Below, piece by piece: positions 23,100 through 34,823 of a DNA stretch of 64,000 nucleotides (position 1 is the first letter of the stretch; each line of letters opens with the position of its first letter). Where the stretch lies: assembly GCA_022497155.1 (NCBI GenBank), contig MU385741.1, positions 372,001 to 436,000 on the forward strand. The letters are read 5' to 3'. A model generated the notes under the pieces. That model ran no database searches. It had not been told where the DNA came from and saw only the letters and a program-made list of their open reading frames with translations. The translations under genes were made by a program, and so were the position numbers. The stretch comes from Whalleya microplaca. Lineage: Eukaryota; Ascomycota; Sordariomycetes; Xylariales; Xylariaceae.

Positions 23100-24386
23100 A
23101 GCGGCGGACGGGAGTCTGTGTTGCGAACGTTCAACGCGCAACTCCTCAGATTCCGGGCGTCTGATCGCAGCCAAACCGGACAGTTCTTCGTAATTTTTAC
23201 TAGTCCTATTTTCGTCGCCGATGTTTTGTTGCGTACCGAGGTCTTGTGTCTCGATCGAGGAAAGGTTGTTTTTAGGTCGGAAGGCAAAGTTATCACCCGG
23301 TTTTCTGCCCTATCGTTAATTCTGAAGGCGGATTTATAGAGTAGACACGCCTTGGCACACGGACCTCATGAATCATGGGGATCGCAACGAATCAGATGTG
23401 TCCGCAGTATAACAGTATGTGTAGACAAAGAGATTTGTTACGTGATGTTGGGTTGGTTATGTTTGTTTGGATAAGGCTCAGGCAGCCTGACATGTGTTTA
23501 CCAACTGCCCCCCATGACATAATTTGCCCGGCCAACCAGTTCATACATCATACAGATTGCTGCGCCACACGTTTACATCCAACCCTGGTCCCACTAATTA
23601 ATCCAAGCCACACAGTGCCTCGCTTCTTGCTTTCGCGACAGATGCTGCCCCACACCGTATGCCCGTCCGCATTATCAGGTACCTACTGTACAGATTATGT
23701 CCGATCTGTAGGTATCGATGTACTGCCCTTATTTAGACACCATGAAATGCCGAAGTCTGGTTCACGCGTGACATTCCACCTAACGTCGCACCGCCCACAG
23801 GTATCGCATTCAATTCCGTTCGTTTCATCTTCCCTCGCAGATTATTAGTCAGTTCAAATCACCTCTCCGACAGATGAACCAACAAATAATGGGGATACAG
23901 CCTAAATCAGCTAAACTCCCTTGAGAACGACCCAGTCCTCCATTGGATTCTCCATTGGATTCTCCATTGGGTCCTCTGGTCCTCCATTCGCTTCATCTCC
24001 GTTCGCTGACCTGGGGAGAGAAACCACGATGTCTTTTCTATACTGCGTATAAGACGATGAGACTTACCCCCTAGCGTCTTCAGAGCCGCAGATTGACGCC
24101 GATCCGCAGCGTTACAAGACTATCGAGGACAGTGTCACCTACCCTCTCAGGTACCTTGGTCGCAATTTGCTTCGTCGCTCCACCAATTGTGGAAATGACG
24201 ACAACGAGGCAATCTACTTAGATCTAATCTGTACATATGCTGCCGCCTTAACGCTACCCTACATAATTGCCAAACACCCCCAACTCTTCCGGGGCTTTGT
24301 ACTACAGCCGATCTCTATAGAATCTCTATAGGATCAAGCTTTTCACTTCAAGCGGACTTCTGGTCATAATCAATTGTATCGTCAAT
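23100..24386. other. Divergent intergenic region (SNF2 ATPase / Clr5 protein)
   Basis: About 1.3 kb with the promoters of both flanking genes. Three copies of a 12-nt unit CTCCATTGGATT occur at 23938-23973. A frame without ATG is open from about 24070 to 24330 on the plus strand but resembles nothing I know. Confidence 0.5.
23938..23973 (+). repeat. Three tandem copies of a 12-nt unit
   Basis: CTCCATTGGATT is repeated three times, the last copy changed at its end (CTCCATTGGGTC), and a decayed fourth follows. The unit contains CCATTGG, an inverted CCAAT box core, so it could act as a CCAAT-binding-complex site cluster about 420 nt upstream of the Clr5 gene. Confidence 0.6.
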
Positions 24387-26326
24387 ATGACTCCTCCTCC
24401 ACCGGCCCAGTATGCCTGGGCTTCTGCCGAAGACTGGGCAGCTCAAAGAGACTTCATCACCAGACTCTGGTACGTGGCATTGCCTTGTTCACTGTAGCGT
24501 CAAGTTATGCTCGTGCTCTCCTTTGCTTTATTCGATATCGATATGAATACTAACATCCCTCCAGTATGTTTCTGTGTTTTGCATTTTCCCGTTCTTCTAC
24601 GTGGTGTGGCATGGCCCTGCTGTTCTCCGCGGTCATAGTTGTGTTATAGTAACAACTACTTGAATGCTTCTCCGTTTGTGAACGGTTTCTCCCGCAGGTG
24701 TTAACGGTTACTAGATAGGGATGAGAATAAGACGTTGAAGGAGATCATACAGATAATGCAGGATACCCATCAGTTCTACGCAACGTGAGTAGCAGCAACT
24801 GGCGACGGCAATTCATGCCCCCTTGCTGTCAGCGGCCAACTGACTTGTCCAGTGTGAGAATGTATAAAGCACGCTTCCAAAAATGGGGCATCGAGAAGAA
24901 AATCAAAGCCGAAGAAGCCATCGAGATCTTCCGCCAGCAGACAGCCCGTGCAGCCGCAGGAAAGCCGACGGTAGCATACGTCAGGGGCAGGCGGATCGAC
25001 CCAGATAGGCTTCAGCGATACCGTTACCGCGCAGCACCTGGGGTTTCCAAGAAGATCATACGTGCTGAGAAGGGCATGGCTGTCTCGGATTCCGTACGAC
25101 TAAGCCAGATTGTTTGCCGGACGCCCTCGCCTTCGCCTTCCCCCGAGACGACTAATACTTCTAGTAGCATCTCCCTCTCTCCACGTGTTGAGGAACCTAC
25201 CACGTTGAGGATACCGCATGAGTGCATGCAAATTCTTCGAAATTTTATCGCTGGAGGTTTCGAAACCGGGCTGTGGCAGATGCAGGCTCAGAGTGATCGT
25301 GCTGAAATGAATGGCGCATTCAATTGGCAACATTATGTGGCATCGTCTCAAGGATTGATACGACACGGTCGATTGAATGAAGGTTTTTCACTACTTGGTA
25401 TCTGCTTTGACCAGTACAAGCAGCAGTTACAACAGCCAGACTCGTTCTTCTGGTTGGCCACTTACAAAGCCGCAATAGTTCTTGCCAGCCAGAATAACAA
25501 GCTTGGCAACGCATTTATCGACTATGCATCGAAGCTGACGTCGTTGATATTACCACCGAGACATCCCTTCAACCTTCTATGGTCGAGAATAATGATTACA
25601 GGTATGGACGGAATTCGTGACCATGCTGGGGCTATATTCGAGTCCTACTTGGACATGTGGGGTCGGCACGTCAACTCAACAGAGACGAACACGACCAATG
25701 ACGTGCAAGGGGCTTTCGTCTTCATTCAACTGCACTGTACTGGACTGCTTTCATATAGCCTCCTCGAAGCTGTCGTCGAACATATGATTGGTGGGCAGGC
25801 GATCTCCAGGGAGGCTGCCGAGTTCTTGCTTCAAGAAACCAGATTCAGATTGGCGCTAGCTTTCCTATCGAAACGACAAGTCAACAAAGCAGAAAATACA
25901 ACAAAGGAGATCACCTCGTGGCTGGATTTACAATCTCCTGACGAATATAAGGATCTCCGCTCCAAGGCTGCCTGGCTTACGTTTGAGATAAAAGAACGCA
26001 AGGGGACACAAGCGGAGGCATTACAAGCAGGACATAATCTCCTGAAGATTTGTTCGGATATTTATGGCCAGACACACATTCAAACACTCGAGGCTATGGC
26101 TGCCGTTGAAAAATACTGTCGCCGGATAGGGGCTACCAAAGGGGCCGAACAGATGAGTCGAGATTTCGACAATCGGTGGCGTGCCTTCCGTGATTTATCA
26201 AGATCACGGGGTGGATTCCCTCATGATATCGAACAGCCGTGGTATTATCGGTCCATCGAGCTGGGCGAGAAAACGGAATATGTGCAGAAAACGGTCGCTC
26301 TGTTTGAGCGTTGCTTGAAGATATGA
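24387..26326 (+). CDS. Clr5-domain protein
   Basis: Fungal protein with an N-terminal Clr5 domain (named for S. pombe Clr5, linked to heterochromatic silencing) and a long helical, TPR-like C-terminus. Exons: 24387-24469, 24719-24784 and 24853-26326, giving 540 residues. The domain is spread over the three exons: WASAEDWAAQRDFITRL, then DENKTLKEIIQIMQDTHQFYAT, then VRMYKARFQKWGIEKKI. The second splice (GTGAGT / GTCCAG) restores a perfect domain. The first is odd: the usual L-Y-R-D-E-N reads L-W-D-E-N with the only simple GT-AG choice, one residue short (see findings). The rest (about 110-540) is rich in Leu/Ala helices and repeats such as HYVASSQGLIRHGRLNEGF, like the tetratricopeptide parts of many Clr5 proteins in Pezizomycotina. 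Such genes are highly expanded and mostly uncharacterised; function unknown. Confidence 0.82.
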
Positions 26327-27550
26327 GGCCAAAGGCCTCAAGTCTCTATTAAGAGCTTCTAATTTTGCGATGAAAGACTTCGTGCTGTTACTATTACTCT
26401 ACGTTGGGTTGCTCACATTACAGGACCAAAACTATACCCAATCATCGGCGCATGGCCGAAATAAATAAATAGCCCTTGAACAACAAGGCATGACTATCTG
26501 TACGACACTGAGCGTTAAGGCTGAGGAAATGGACGGCTTGTCCTCTGCCCTAGTCCAGCCTTCCCACGCTCTATACAACAGGAAAATGATAGAGAAAGTC
26601 TCGGGGTGAAAAGGGGCATCACAGTGATGGATCTAATGCTGGCACTAGACATTGGTATAAGGTGGCCCTCTCCCTCCCGCTCCTCCGCCTATTCGGCAAG
26701 CAGGCCAAGAAAGGCATTTCGGAGCCGCGAGGCAGGTTGCAGTATAAACGAAGTATCCTGAACTGTCCCGTGACGCCAGCTACATGTATATTCATGATGT
26801 CAAGTGGACACGGAGAGAGGCTAGCTGGGATAATTGATGTACATAACTTGTTTCACATATTAGAAATGGAATATAATGCATTGATGTCACCGAGTCTGCA
26901 AGTCTCTACACCTTACTATAACTGGAGATCAACTTCCGATATAACGCTCAACATCATCCATCTACACATGGCTGATACAACATACAGCCTCATTCTGATC
27001 TCTATTACTCGTCGAGCGTTCACGGCGCCGACCCACGACCGACCCTGCAAGCAGTGGTCCGTAGTTGGTGGTCCATAATCGGCGGGGCTGCTAATCCAGG
27101 CACGGTCCCAACGCCAAACTGTCAACGGCCAGTCAAAACGCAGGCTAAGCGAACCTAGCCTTACGGGAGGTCGATCGGCCCCGAATATATTCCTTGGCTC
27201 TGGAGACCGATGGTCGCCGATCTAGCTAACTAATAAACTGACTACTGTACCAATGCACACACAACTGGACACACACATGGATAATACGCATACTACTCTA
27301 CATACCCAGTACGATATTCCCGCCGCACGTGAAATGAGATGCAAGTGTGCTCTAATATAAGGTATGCTAGTACACATACTATGCAGGCCGATAGGTAGAC
27401 TCCGCTCACCTGGCCCATTACGTGATCTGCGGCCCTCAAGACGCTAGCATTGATCCAGCTGCCAGATTTGGCATTCACTTCGGCACTTGGGCGACGCGGC
27501 CAGAAGACAGGATGCAACGCTACCGACTTATGTAGACTAGCTGGCTAGGC

Positions 27551-27604
27551 GGTAGGTAGGTAGGTAGGTAGGTAGGTAGGTAGGTATTATGTAGGTAGGT
27601 AGGT
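27551..27604 (+). repeat. (GGTA)n microsatellite
   Basis: Nine perfect GGTA units at 27551-27586, a TTAT interruption, then GTAGGTAGGTAGGT to 27604. The same motif on either strand recurs in several other intergenic stretches of the window. Confidence 0.95.
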
Positions 27605-29071
27605 CGCAGGCAGGCAGGGCGGCACGAGAATTGTCTCGGCTGCGAATGGGCGGAATTATTGCGGAACTAACTTGGAACATACTGCGGCATGGCCCTTAAC
27701 CTAGAGACATACATATCCTAACTTATCAAGGTCTTACTACCCGTACTTTACTTCCGAGTTAGTAGCTGCGGGAGCTAATAGTACCGGAGCTAGTATATAT
27801 GCAGTTGGAAGACAGGTCAGTGAGTATACCTACCTTCGTCCGAATTGACAACGACACGGGAATACGGATAATTCGAGAAGCGTGTATAAATTGAGGACGT
27901 ACGTAAACCTACTATCATTGTGCAGTCGACCCACCGAAAGAATCCTTCGCTACTATTTCCTTCTACGTAGTAGTAAGTCTTTTATATACCTCCATTTGGT
28001 ATAGACATTAGCACGGGTTCTTATGCAGTCTAAGGTGTAGATCAATGTGTATACGGGACGGACATCCATACTTAAACACTCCGATTTATGCGTAGAACCT
28101 GTTCACACATAACATTTTCTTGTTATTTTATATCTATATGCCTTCTGAAGCTAAACATACTTATGAATACAACTTAAGATGAGAGACTAAGATGAGTGGT
28201 TAAAGTAAGGGATGGCAGTTAAGGTCAGATGAAGGCTTGATGTTGTATTAGAATAAGATTTAAGGTTATAGTAAGATGTCAGTGAGCAACTTAATCACCT
28301 ATAGCGAATCAACGATGGTGATATTCCTCAGACAAAGTTGAGATCTGATTATCTTGATTTTCATTGATTTACATATAAAGCGGAGCGCACACCCCCACGC
28401 CGTGAGTTAGCGGCCGTAGTTGATCTCTACTTATGTTAGGGGTCATCCCACCCAAGTGGAGGCCCTGAGACCCAGTCCTGGCAGTACAGACTGACATGGA
28501 ACTGGAGGACTCCATAGGAAATACCACAGGATTCTCTAGGCGTGCCGCGAACGGTGTTCTTATTATACTACCTACATACTTGTCGTAGCACGGAATAGAC
28601 GAGCTAGGTATAGGTAGCAGCGCACGAGTGCCACGCCCAGGCGCTACCGTACCTACCGCATCGATTAATAATCGCGGACCTCTCCCTCCTGCGTCGCCAA
28701 CCCTCCAATCGCCGACCTGACCCCGCGGTTCGTGGTGCGCGTCCACGTACGTGCCTGGCTGCCCTTGCGTCTAGAGCATGAAGAATGCTTACACGGTGCG
28801 TGGGCGCGCCAAGCTGGCGCTTCTCCGACTGTGCGCGGGGGTCGGAGCGCGTGGGATTATCGACACCGTGCTCAGCCACATCGCTCAGACGGACATATTA
28901 TACTAGGTATATATCTCCATACTGACTTACACAGTATCAGGAAATACTTGCTTAGCTGCGTAGGTAACATGTGGTGGATATGTTTAACTACGTGCATCGC
29001 AAGTCCCGAAGCCGCTCGGCACGCTCATGTACACACGTAACCGTGACACAGCATCCACAGCATCCCGTGCC

Positions 29072-29121
29072 ATACCTACCTACGTACCTACCTACCTACA
29101 TACATACATACATACATACAC
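29072..29121 (+). repeat. (CCTA)n/(CATA)n compound microsatellite
   Basis: ACCTACCTACGTACCTACC runs directly into (CATA)6 repeats. Non-coding. Confidence 0.95.
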
Positions 29122-29357
29122 TTATACACAGACACATCCAGGGGGGTCTAGATATTCGATACCTAGATATCTGTTACGCAAGACCCGCAAGGTCCCCAGT
29201 GTACGTGCTCCGAGCCTCATCTCCTCGCGGCCGCGACTACCTCCGAGAGCAAAACCGGAGATGAGATCGATGGTCACTATGTATATAGAGATACAGTAAG
29301 TAAGGAAGCAAGGGGAGAGAGGGGACACAGAGCAACGGAGCCTTCGTAGAACCCGAG

Positions 29358-29358
<1 letters not shown>

Positions 29359-29390
<32 letters not shown>
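29359..29390 (+). repeat. (AGC)n trinucleotide repeat, about ten units
   Basis: An uninterrupted AGC/CAG run of about 32 nt. Such runs are usually coding (poly-Gln/Ala/Ser) in fungi, but here I find no reading frame with other support on either side. Confidence 0.95.
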
Positions 29391-29391
<1 letters not shown>

Positions 29392-30860
29392 CAAACACAC
29401 CGTGAAGCCTTACCCTAGCCTAGGACACAGCACCTGGACTATCTGACTGATCTACTACGTGCGTATGTGAAGAGGAGTTGCGTGTATGACTGTAGGTTCG
29501 GCTCCTGCTTTGTTGGTAAGTGTCGGCATTGGTGTCGGTATTGGTAATTCGCTTCATGAAACCTCCCAGCAAACTACCTACCTACTTCCTACCTACGGAC
29601 CCTACGGCTCTGAGGCCCCGAAGCTCCGAGGACCACGTCGGACACGCCGAACAATATGAAATATCTAAGAGCCAAGAGTACGCAGACAGGTAGGCCATCG
29701 GAAAAAATTACAACTAATCAACTCACGGCATGGCGATCCTCCCCTGACTAACTCACTGATTAATCCATCGGCGCCAGAAAGCCCCGAAAGCAATATAGAG
29801 CCGCAGCACTGCTTCTCCGTAATATCCGGGCTTGTACGTAAGACGATGACAAGTGAACCTCATCTCGATTTCCCGGTATGTGCAGAAGGGAAAAAATTCG
29901 CCTCCCTCGTGATCCCCTTTACTTACTTACCTACCTAGCTGGAATGGATGGAGTTAGCAGGACGAATGATGGTGGCCAAGGATATACCTCCCTTTCAGTG
30001 CTTTCTTCAGCATCTTCTCTAACATACTGTAACGGCGGGGCGTGGACAGTACACCACTAAATAACATCTCCTAACAGTGTATCAAAACTCAAGGTTGGTA
30101 TTGTGATACCGTGTAGTGGTTTATATTATCTGACGGTACCGCTACCTACTGTCACTTACCCACGGATAACTACTACTTATAGAATCGAATCCTAGCAATA
30201 TCTTACATGCTTTTGTAAAGCTCAAGTAGCTATCACGACCCGGTCTTAGCTACCTTCACCCCTCAGGACCTTACTTACACATATCAGATCAAGGTCCAGA
30301 ATTGTCACCGCAGGGTACAGTAAACAGTTAGGCACGAATAGTGTATTAACTTACGGGCTAGGTAGGGTCGAAGGTGTGCTGAATCTTAACCCTATCAAGG
30401 TTCCGGGTTGAGCTCTCTTATATAGCTAAAGAGGAGGTCGATCGACCTTCGATCTGTCCCCATAGCGTCCCGGAACTATCCTAGGTTCTGGCAACTATCG
30501 CTCTCCTGACGATGGCCGTCCTAGTCATTGCTAAGTGCTTACAGGCTCAGATCTCACACGTCAGAAAATACTCTACAGCACGATTACTAACATGAACGCG
30601 ACATATCCCATCTAACACGTTTGGTATGATACGGCATCTCATGGTATGGCACAGGCCAATTCAGTATCTAACCACCCCTCACAACCACGGGGATCGATCT
30701 CCTAGAGCATACCTACATAGACACAGCGCTCTCAGGACCTCACAAAAGGATCCCAAATACCTCACATATGGCTCAAATGCATTATGATGATTTCAAGGAG
30801 CTATGATGTATGCACTGATGGCAACTGGGCATCCAACTACGGTATACTACCGCTACAAGA

Positions 30861-30930
30861 TCCCCCCACCCCCCCCCCTTTCTCACCCTCACCACCCCAC
30901 CCTTCTCCCATTCTCCCACCCCCCCCCCTC
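30861..30930 (-). repeat. G-rich tract (G-quadruplex potential) at the Hse1 3' end
   Basis: The plus strand carries long C runs (CCCCCC, a run of nine or more, and several CCC/CCCC groups), so the minus strand, which is the Hse1 sense strand, is strongly G-rich. It begins about 9 nt after the Hse1 stop codon and would be in the 3' UTR. Many G-runs of three or more fall within 70 nt. Confidence 0.85.
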
Positions 30931-30938
30931 TCTAGACT

Positions 30939-33313
30939 CTACCTATAAAAATCCTGCGGCGCACTAGGTTCATTCCCAGGCGGCACATAGGCCTTATACT
31001 GCGGCTGCAAGGGCGGCGACTGCATGCCCCCCATCCCCACACCGCCACCCATCTGACTCGGCAGCGAGTTCCGGGAATCGTACGCGGACCCGCCGGGGTG
31101 CAGCGGCGGCGGCGTCAGCACATGCGGGATCTGGACCTGTGAATTCGGGATCGGGGGCGCGGGCGCGAGCGGCTGCGGCGGCGCCTCGTACGAGTCCTGG
31201 CGTTGGGGGAGCGGGTTGTACGCCGTGTACTGCGGCTGCTGGTTACCGCTACCGCCGATGGCGAGGGGCGCGGGCGTGGCGCCGGAGGGCTGGGGAGGGG
31301 CGGAGGGGGGCGCGGTCGGGCTCGTGGCGTAGGGGTCCTCCTGCGAGTACACGGACGCCGAGTACGGGTCCGAGGCGCCGGGGCCGGGGCCGGGGCCGGG
31401 GTTGTGGGTCGCGACGGGGGAGTCGTAGGCAGACGTGGCTAGTTCCTGGGGGTTGCCGTAGGTGCTCTGCGGCCGCTGTCCGACTTGTGGGGGAGGGGCC
31501 TGGTGGGAGTAGGCCTGGTATTGTTGCGGTGGCGGAGACGATGTCTGCAGAGGCGCTGGCTGCTTTCCTACCGCTATCCGCGACGGCTGATCCCGGGGGG
31601 GATACTGCTGGGCTGGTGGCGCATTCCCTTGCGCGGGAACTTCTGTCCCCTGGAGGTAGAAGGGGGCAGGCGCTGGGGTAGGCCGCTGGAAGTTAGGAGG
31701 TGGTGATGTAGCCTGGTATTGGTTCTGCTCTAAATAAACATGCGTGAGCCCCTTTTTGCGAAAAGATGTAGCCGTCTGACATACCTTGAGGAGGGGGCCC
31801 CTGAGGGCCGGGGGTGTAATACCGCTGCGGCTCCTGTTGGATAGGTGGCGGCCCCTGAGGAGCGAAGCCGGGTCCCGGTCCAGGCCCCGCGCCGCCCGGC
31901 ACCCCGTATCCCTGAGGCATGGGGGGCCTTGGTGCATATTGGTGATAGTTCGGTTGAGGCGGGTGGGACATGGAGGATTCTAAAAGCGACTCGTAATCTC
32001 TCCTTGCCTTGATGAATTTCTCGTTCAACTGAGTGAAGTCGTCCTTCTTCTGGGAGTATTTCTCAATCAACTTGATCAGCTTCGGCCTAATCGCCAATGT
32101 TTGGTGATATAATTTCTGGAATCGTCAGTAAACAACATGCCTCAGTTCTCTCCAGCGACTTAGAACCTACGGAGATTTCCTCATTATCCTCCTCGCGCGG
32201 CGCCGTGTTCGACGTGCTCAACAGCGTCAGCAGCTTCTCGACGTTTTTGATCTCCGCGAACACCTCCGCCTCCATCTGCGCCTCGCGATGCAGCTCGTCC
32301 GGCGTGGGATCGGTAAGTTTCTCGACGTAGTTCAGGGGGAAAATGCCCGTCTTGCCCTTCAGCGAGCCTCGCCACCAATCCTTGTAGACGGATTCCAGAA
32401 CGGCGATGACGTCGCCCTTCTTGAACTCGAGCTCGCCTGGTTCCGAAGGCACAAAATCGTACAACGCGCGAACCCGTGACACCGTAGCAGCCGTCGTGCC
32501 AGTCGGATGCGAGGGCACCGCCGCTTCCGCTTGTCCCGCCGTCGGATCCACGCTTGGTCCCGGTCCTGAGCTTGGTCCCGCGACCGAATAGCTGGTCGCC
32601 GCCGGAGCCTTAGTCTTCTTCTCCTCGTCGTCTTGTAGAGACAGCTTCAGTGCTATCTGCAGTTCTTCCTCCTCCTTCTGGCGATCTAAATCGGTAAGAC
32701 CGGTCTTCTGGGGTGCTGAGGGTGCCTGTAAGGTTGGATTGCTCTGCTTGAGCCTGAAGTAAGCATCGTACATGATTCCCAGGTCGGCGTCCTGGCTGAA
32801 CATATCCGACCATTCCTTCATCCTCTCGAGGATCTTGGCCTTGACTTGTTGGTGGGTATTGCGGTCGTTAGCAAGCTTGAGTAGGGCATCGGTGAAGGCG
32901 CGGCTGGCAAGCTCGCGGTGCATGCCCTTGCCGCAGTTCTGGGAGAGCGCATTCGCAAGCTAGTGGGCCGAGACTATTAGTATGGCTTGGACGGATAAGA
33001 GGATGTACCGTGATAGCGAAGTGAAGTTTGACCAAGTACCTCGAGGGTGTAGAGCTGGACGTTGGCATTGCGATGCGCCAAGCGCTTGATCAAGCTCTGA
33101 ACTGCCTGGTTGGGGCCATTCGGGTCGCTCGTCACTTTATCGCAAACCTCAATGATGGCGCCCCAGTCTTCGGAAGTGAGGTTCTCGTCGGTCGCCTTGG
33201 CTGGAAATGTGAAGCTGTGTCAGCTGACGGCGATATTGGGCAGCGATCAATCAATCACGTTACTACATACCGATCACTTCGTCATAGGGTCCGACAGCTG
33301 CTCCCCGGAACAT
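30939..33313 (-). CDS. HSE1: Hse1, ESCRT-0 class E vacuolar sorting protein
   Basis: Subunit of ESCRT-0, which with Vps27 binds ubiquitinated cargo on endosomes for multivesicular-body sorting. Five exons join in frame: 33271-33313, 33040-33200, 32171-32959, 31785-32115 and 30939-31729, giving 704 residues. Donors are GTATGT, GTACTT, GTAGGT and GTATGT; acceptors are TTCCAG, CACTAG, TTCCAG and TTTAG. Domain order is that of Hse1/STAM: VHS (about 8-140, with ATDENLTSEDWGAIIEVCD and NALSQNCG), a ubiquitin-interacting motif (EEELQIALKLSLQD, about 165-180), an SH3 domain (about 228-283, with ALYDF, DWWRG and FPLNYVEKL), a GAT-like coiled coil (LYHQTLAIRPKLIKLIEKYSQKK, from 332) and a Pro/Gln/Tyr-rich tail of about 300 residues. 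The gene lies in tandem behind ATG13. Confidence 0.95.
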
Positions 33314-34823
33314 TCTGGGCTGCGGGGGGACGGGGACAAACGGGATAGTGTTGGGTTGTTCGCGACAGTCCTAGAGGAGTCTGTATCGTGTTATTCCTAT
33401 AAAATGATCCTATCGCGGCGGGCGGGAGCTTCAAGAATTAAATTAAATTCGTGGTTGGCGTTGTTGGGAAGGAAGAGAGGGTGAGAGAGGGTTGGTCAAT
33501 TAGTGATGATGGAAGGAAGCTACCTGTACTCCGTAGGTTGTAGCCTAGACTGGACTATCCACTTTAGCCCTGGCCTATATGACGTTGGCCTGTGCTGCGA
33601 AATACGCAAGCACCCACCAAAGAAGGTCCCAAGAACGCTTTTTGGGGGCAAATCTGCGCCTCGATTCGTCAGCTATATATGTACATACAAGCTGAAAAGA
33701 ACAATGACATTATAACATTATGACATTATAAAAAGGATATTTTGACCCGTAGTTAGGAAAGGCTTGCTAAAGTCAATGGTATCTTCCGCGGAGTATACAA
33801 TTGCTCTTGAAACCGTTCCTCTCAAGGGATGTCATTGCGCGACTATATTTAGTCACATCGTCTCCCCTTTCTCAAATGGCAAGTTCAAGTTTAGACAATG
33901 GACATAACATACAATAGACACACCCCTTTCCACTTTGATCAACACAGATTTTAGTCATTTTAAATGTTGGTTGCTAGTCTTATAGACTGGCAACCAACTG
34001 TCTTTATTCGCTCATTATATAGCTCCCTAGCACGCATGCAGCTCTCCTATATAGCTTATCCGTCACATAAACCGAGTTAAGGTACCTATCACATCACATT
34101 TCACTACTATAACAAAACAGAAGCTCCCTCAACACAGTTCACTATATTCTATTCCATCTACGGCGCTCTCTAACGAGTGAGCCTCGTTTCTTTCTTCCTA
34201 CTAAATGGTCTCTCAACAAGCAAACAACTGTCCCACGCACAAAATAAAAACCGTGAGCTTCGGATTCGATGGACTGACCGACCAACTGACTGACCATTTC
34301 AACAGAATCTGGTCCGGTCCGGTCCGGCCTGGTCCCCCATCCGCAAGAGCCCCCCTAGAAACGCCAAACTGTAGTCTTCCTCGAGCGTATGATGATGATG
34401 AAGATGATAATGATGATGAACAAAGCCTCTCTCAAAAATCCGCTCTAGACTCCGGTGTCACGATCGATAAACGATAATATGGTCCCGCCCAATGCCATTT
34501 GTAACTCCGCCAGAAATCCCAGGGACGTCGTCATTCAAACAAACGAAAAAAGAAAAGAAAAAAAAATTCACAAAGATAAATAAAAACAAAATGCCAATCT
34601 GTAATGTAGATTTCCCTCCTGTGTATGTATCCACGTCCTGGGGAGGGGGGGCCGTTGACTCCTACTCATCCCGGGAATCCTTCCCTATGCCCTATATCGG
34701 TGGCAATAAGATAAGAACAGAACATTACACACACACACAATAATCTATGTAAAACAACAACAAGATGCGAAACATTGCCGAGGCCAAGCTTCTTATCTTA
34801 TGCATGAGGGGAGAGCAGAGCCG
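33314..34823. other. Intergenic region between ATG13 and HSE1
   Basis: About 1.5 kb holding the Hse1 promoter and the ATG13 3' UTR. It has an imperfect repeat of TGACATTATAACATTA (33705-33733) and a GAT/GAA trinucleotide run (34389-34420). A 90-codon frame at 34205-34477 plus encodes part of that run and is not supported as a gene. Confidence 0.5.

Larger units (their letters stand above)
26327..30938. other. Large intergenic region rich in simple repeats
   Basis: About 4.6 kb between the 3' ends of the Clr5 gene and Hse1. I found no supported gene. Several frames of 90-140 codons (for example 26662-27078 plus and 28732-29040 plus) lack recognisable families and signal peptides. It holds the microsatellites listed separately and ends in a C-rich tract next to the Hse1 stop codon. 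Confidence 0.5.

Noticed and set aside
23100..23174. N-terminal extension of the SNF2 protein upstream of MVKEQ
   Set aside because: The upstream 25 codons are open but contain no ATG and no clear acceptor site for an upstream exon.
24070..24330. ATG-less open frame on the plus strand upstream of the Clr5 gene
   Set aside because: No start codon and no recognisable family; not linked to the Clr5 gene by usable splice sites.
26662..27078. 138-codon plus-strand frame downstream of the Clr5 gene
   Set aside because: No known domain and no signal peptide; composition resembles the surrounding non-coding DNA.
29359..29390. CAG/AGC run as part of a poly-Gln coding exon
   Set aside because: The frames on both strands stop close by and show no other coding features.
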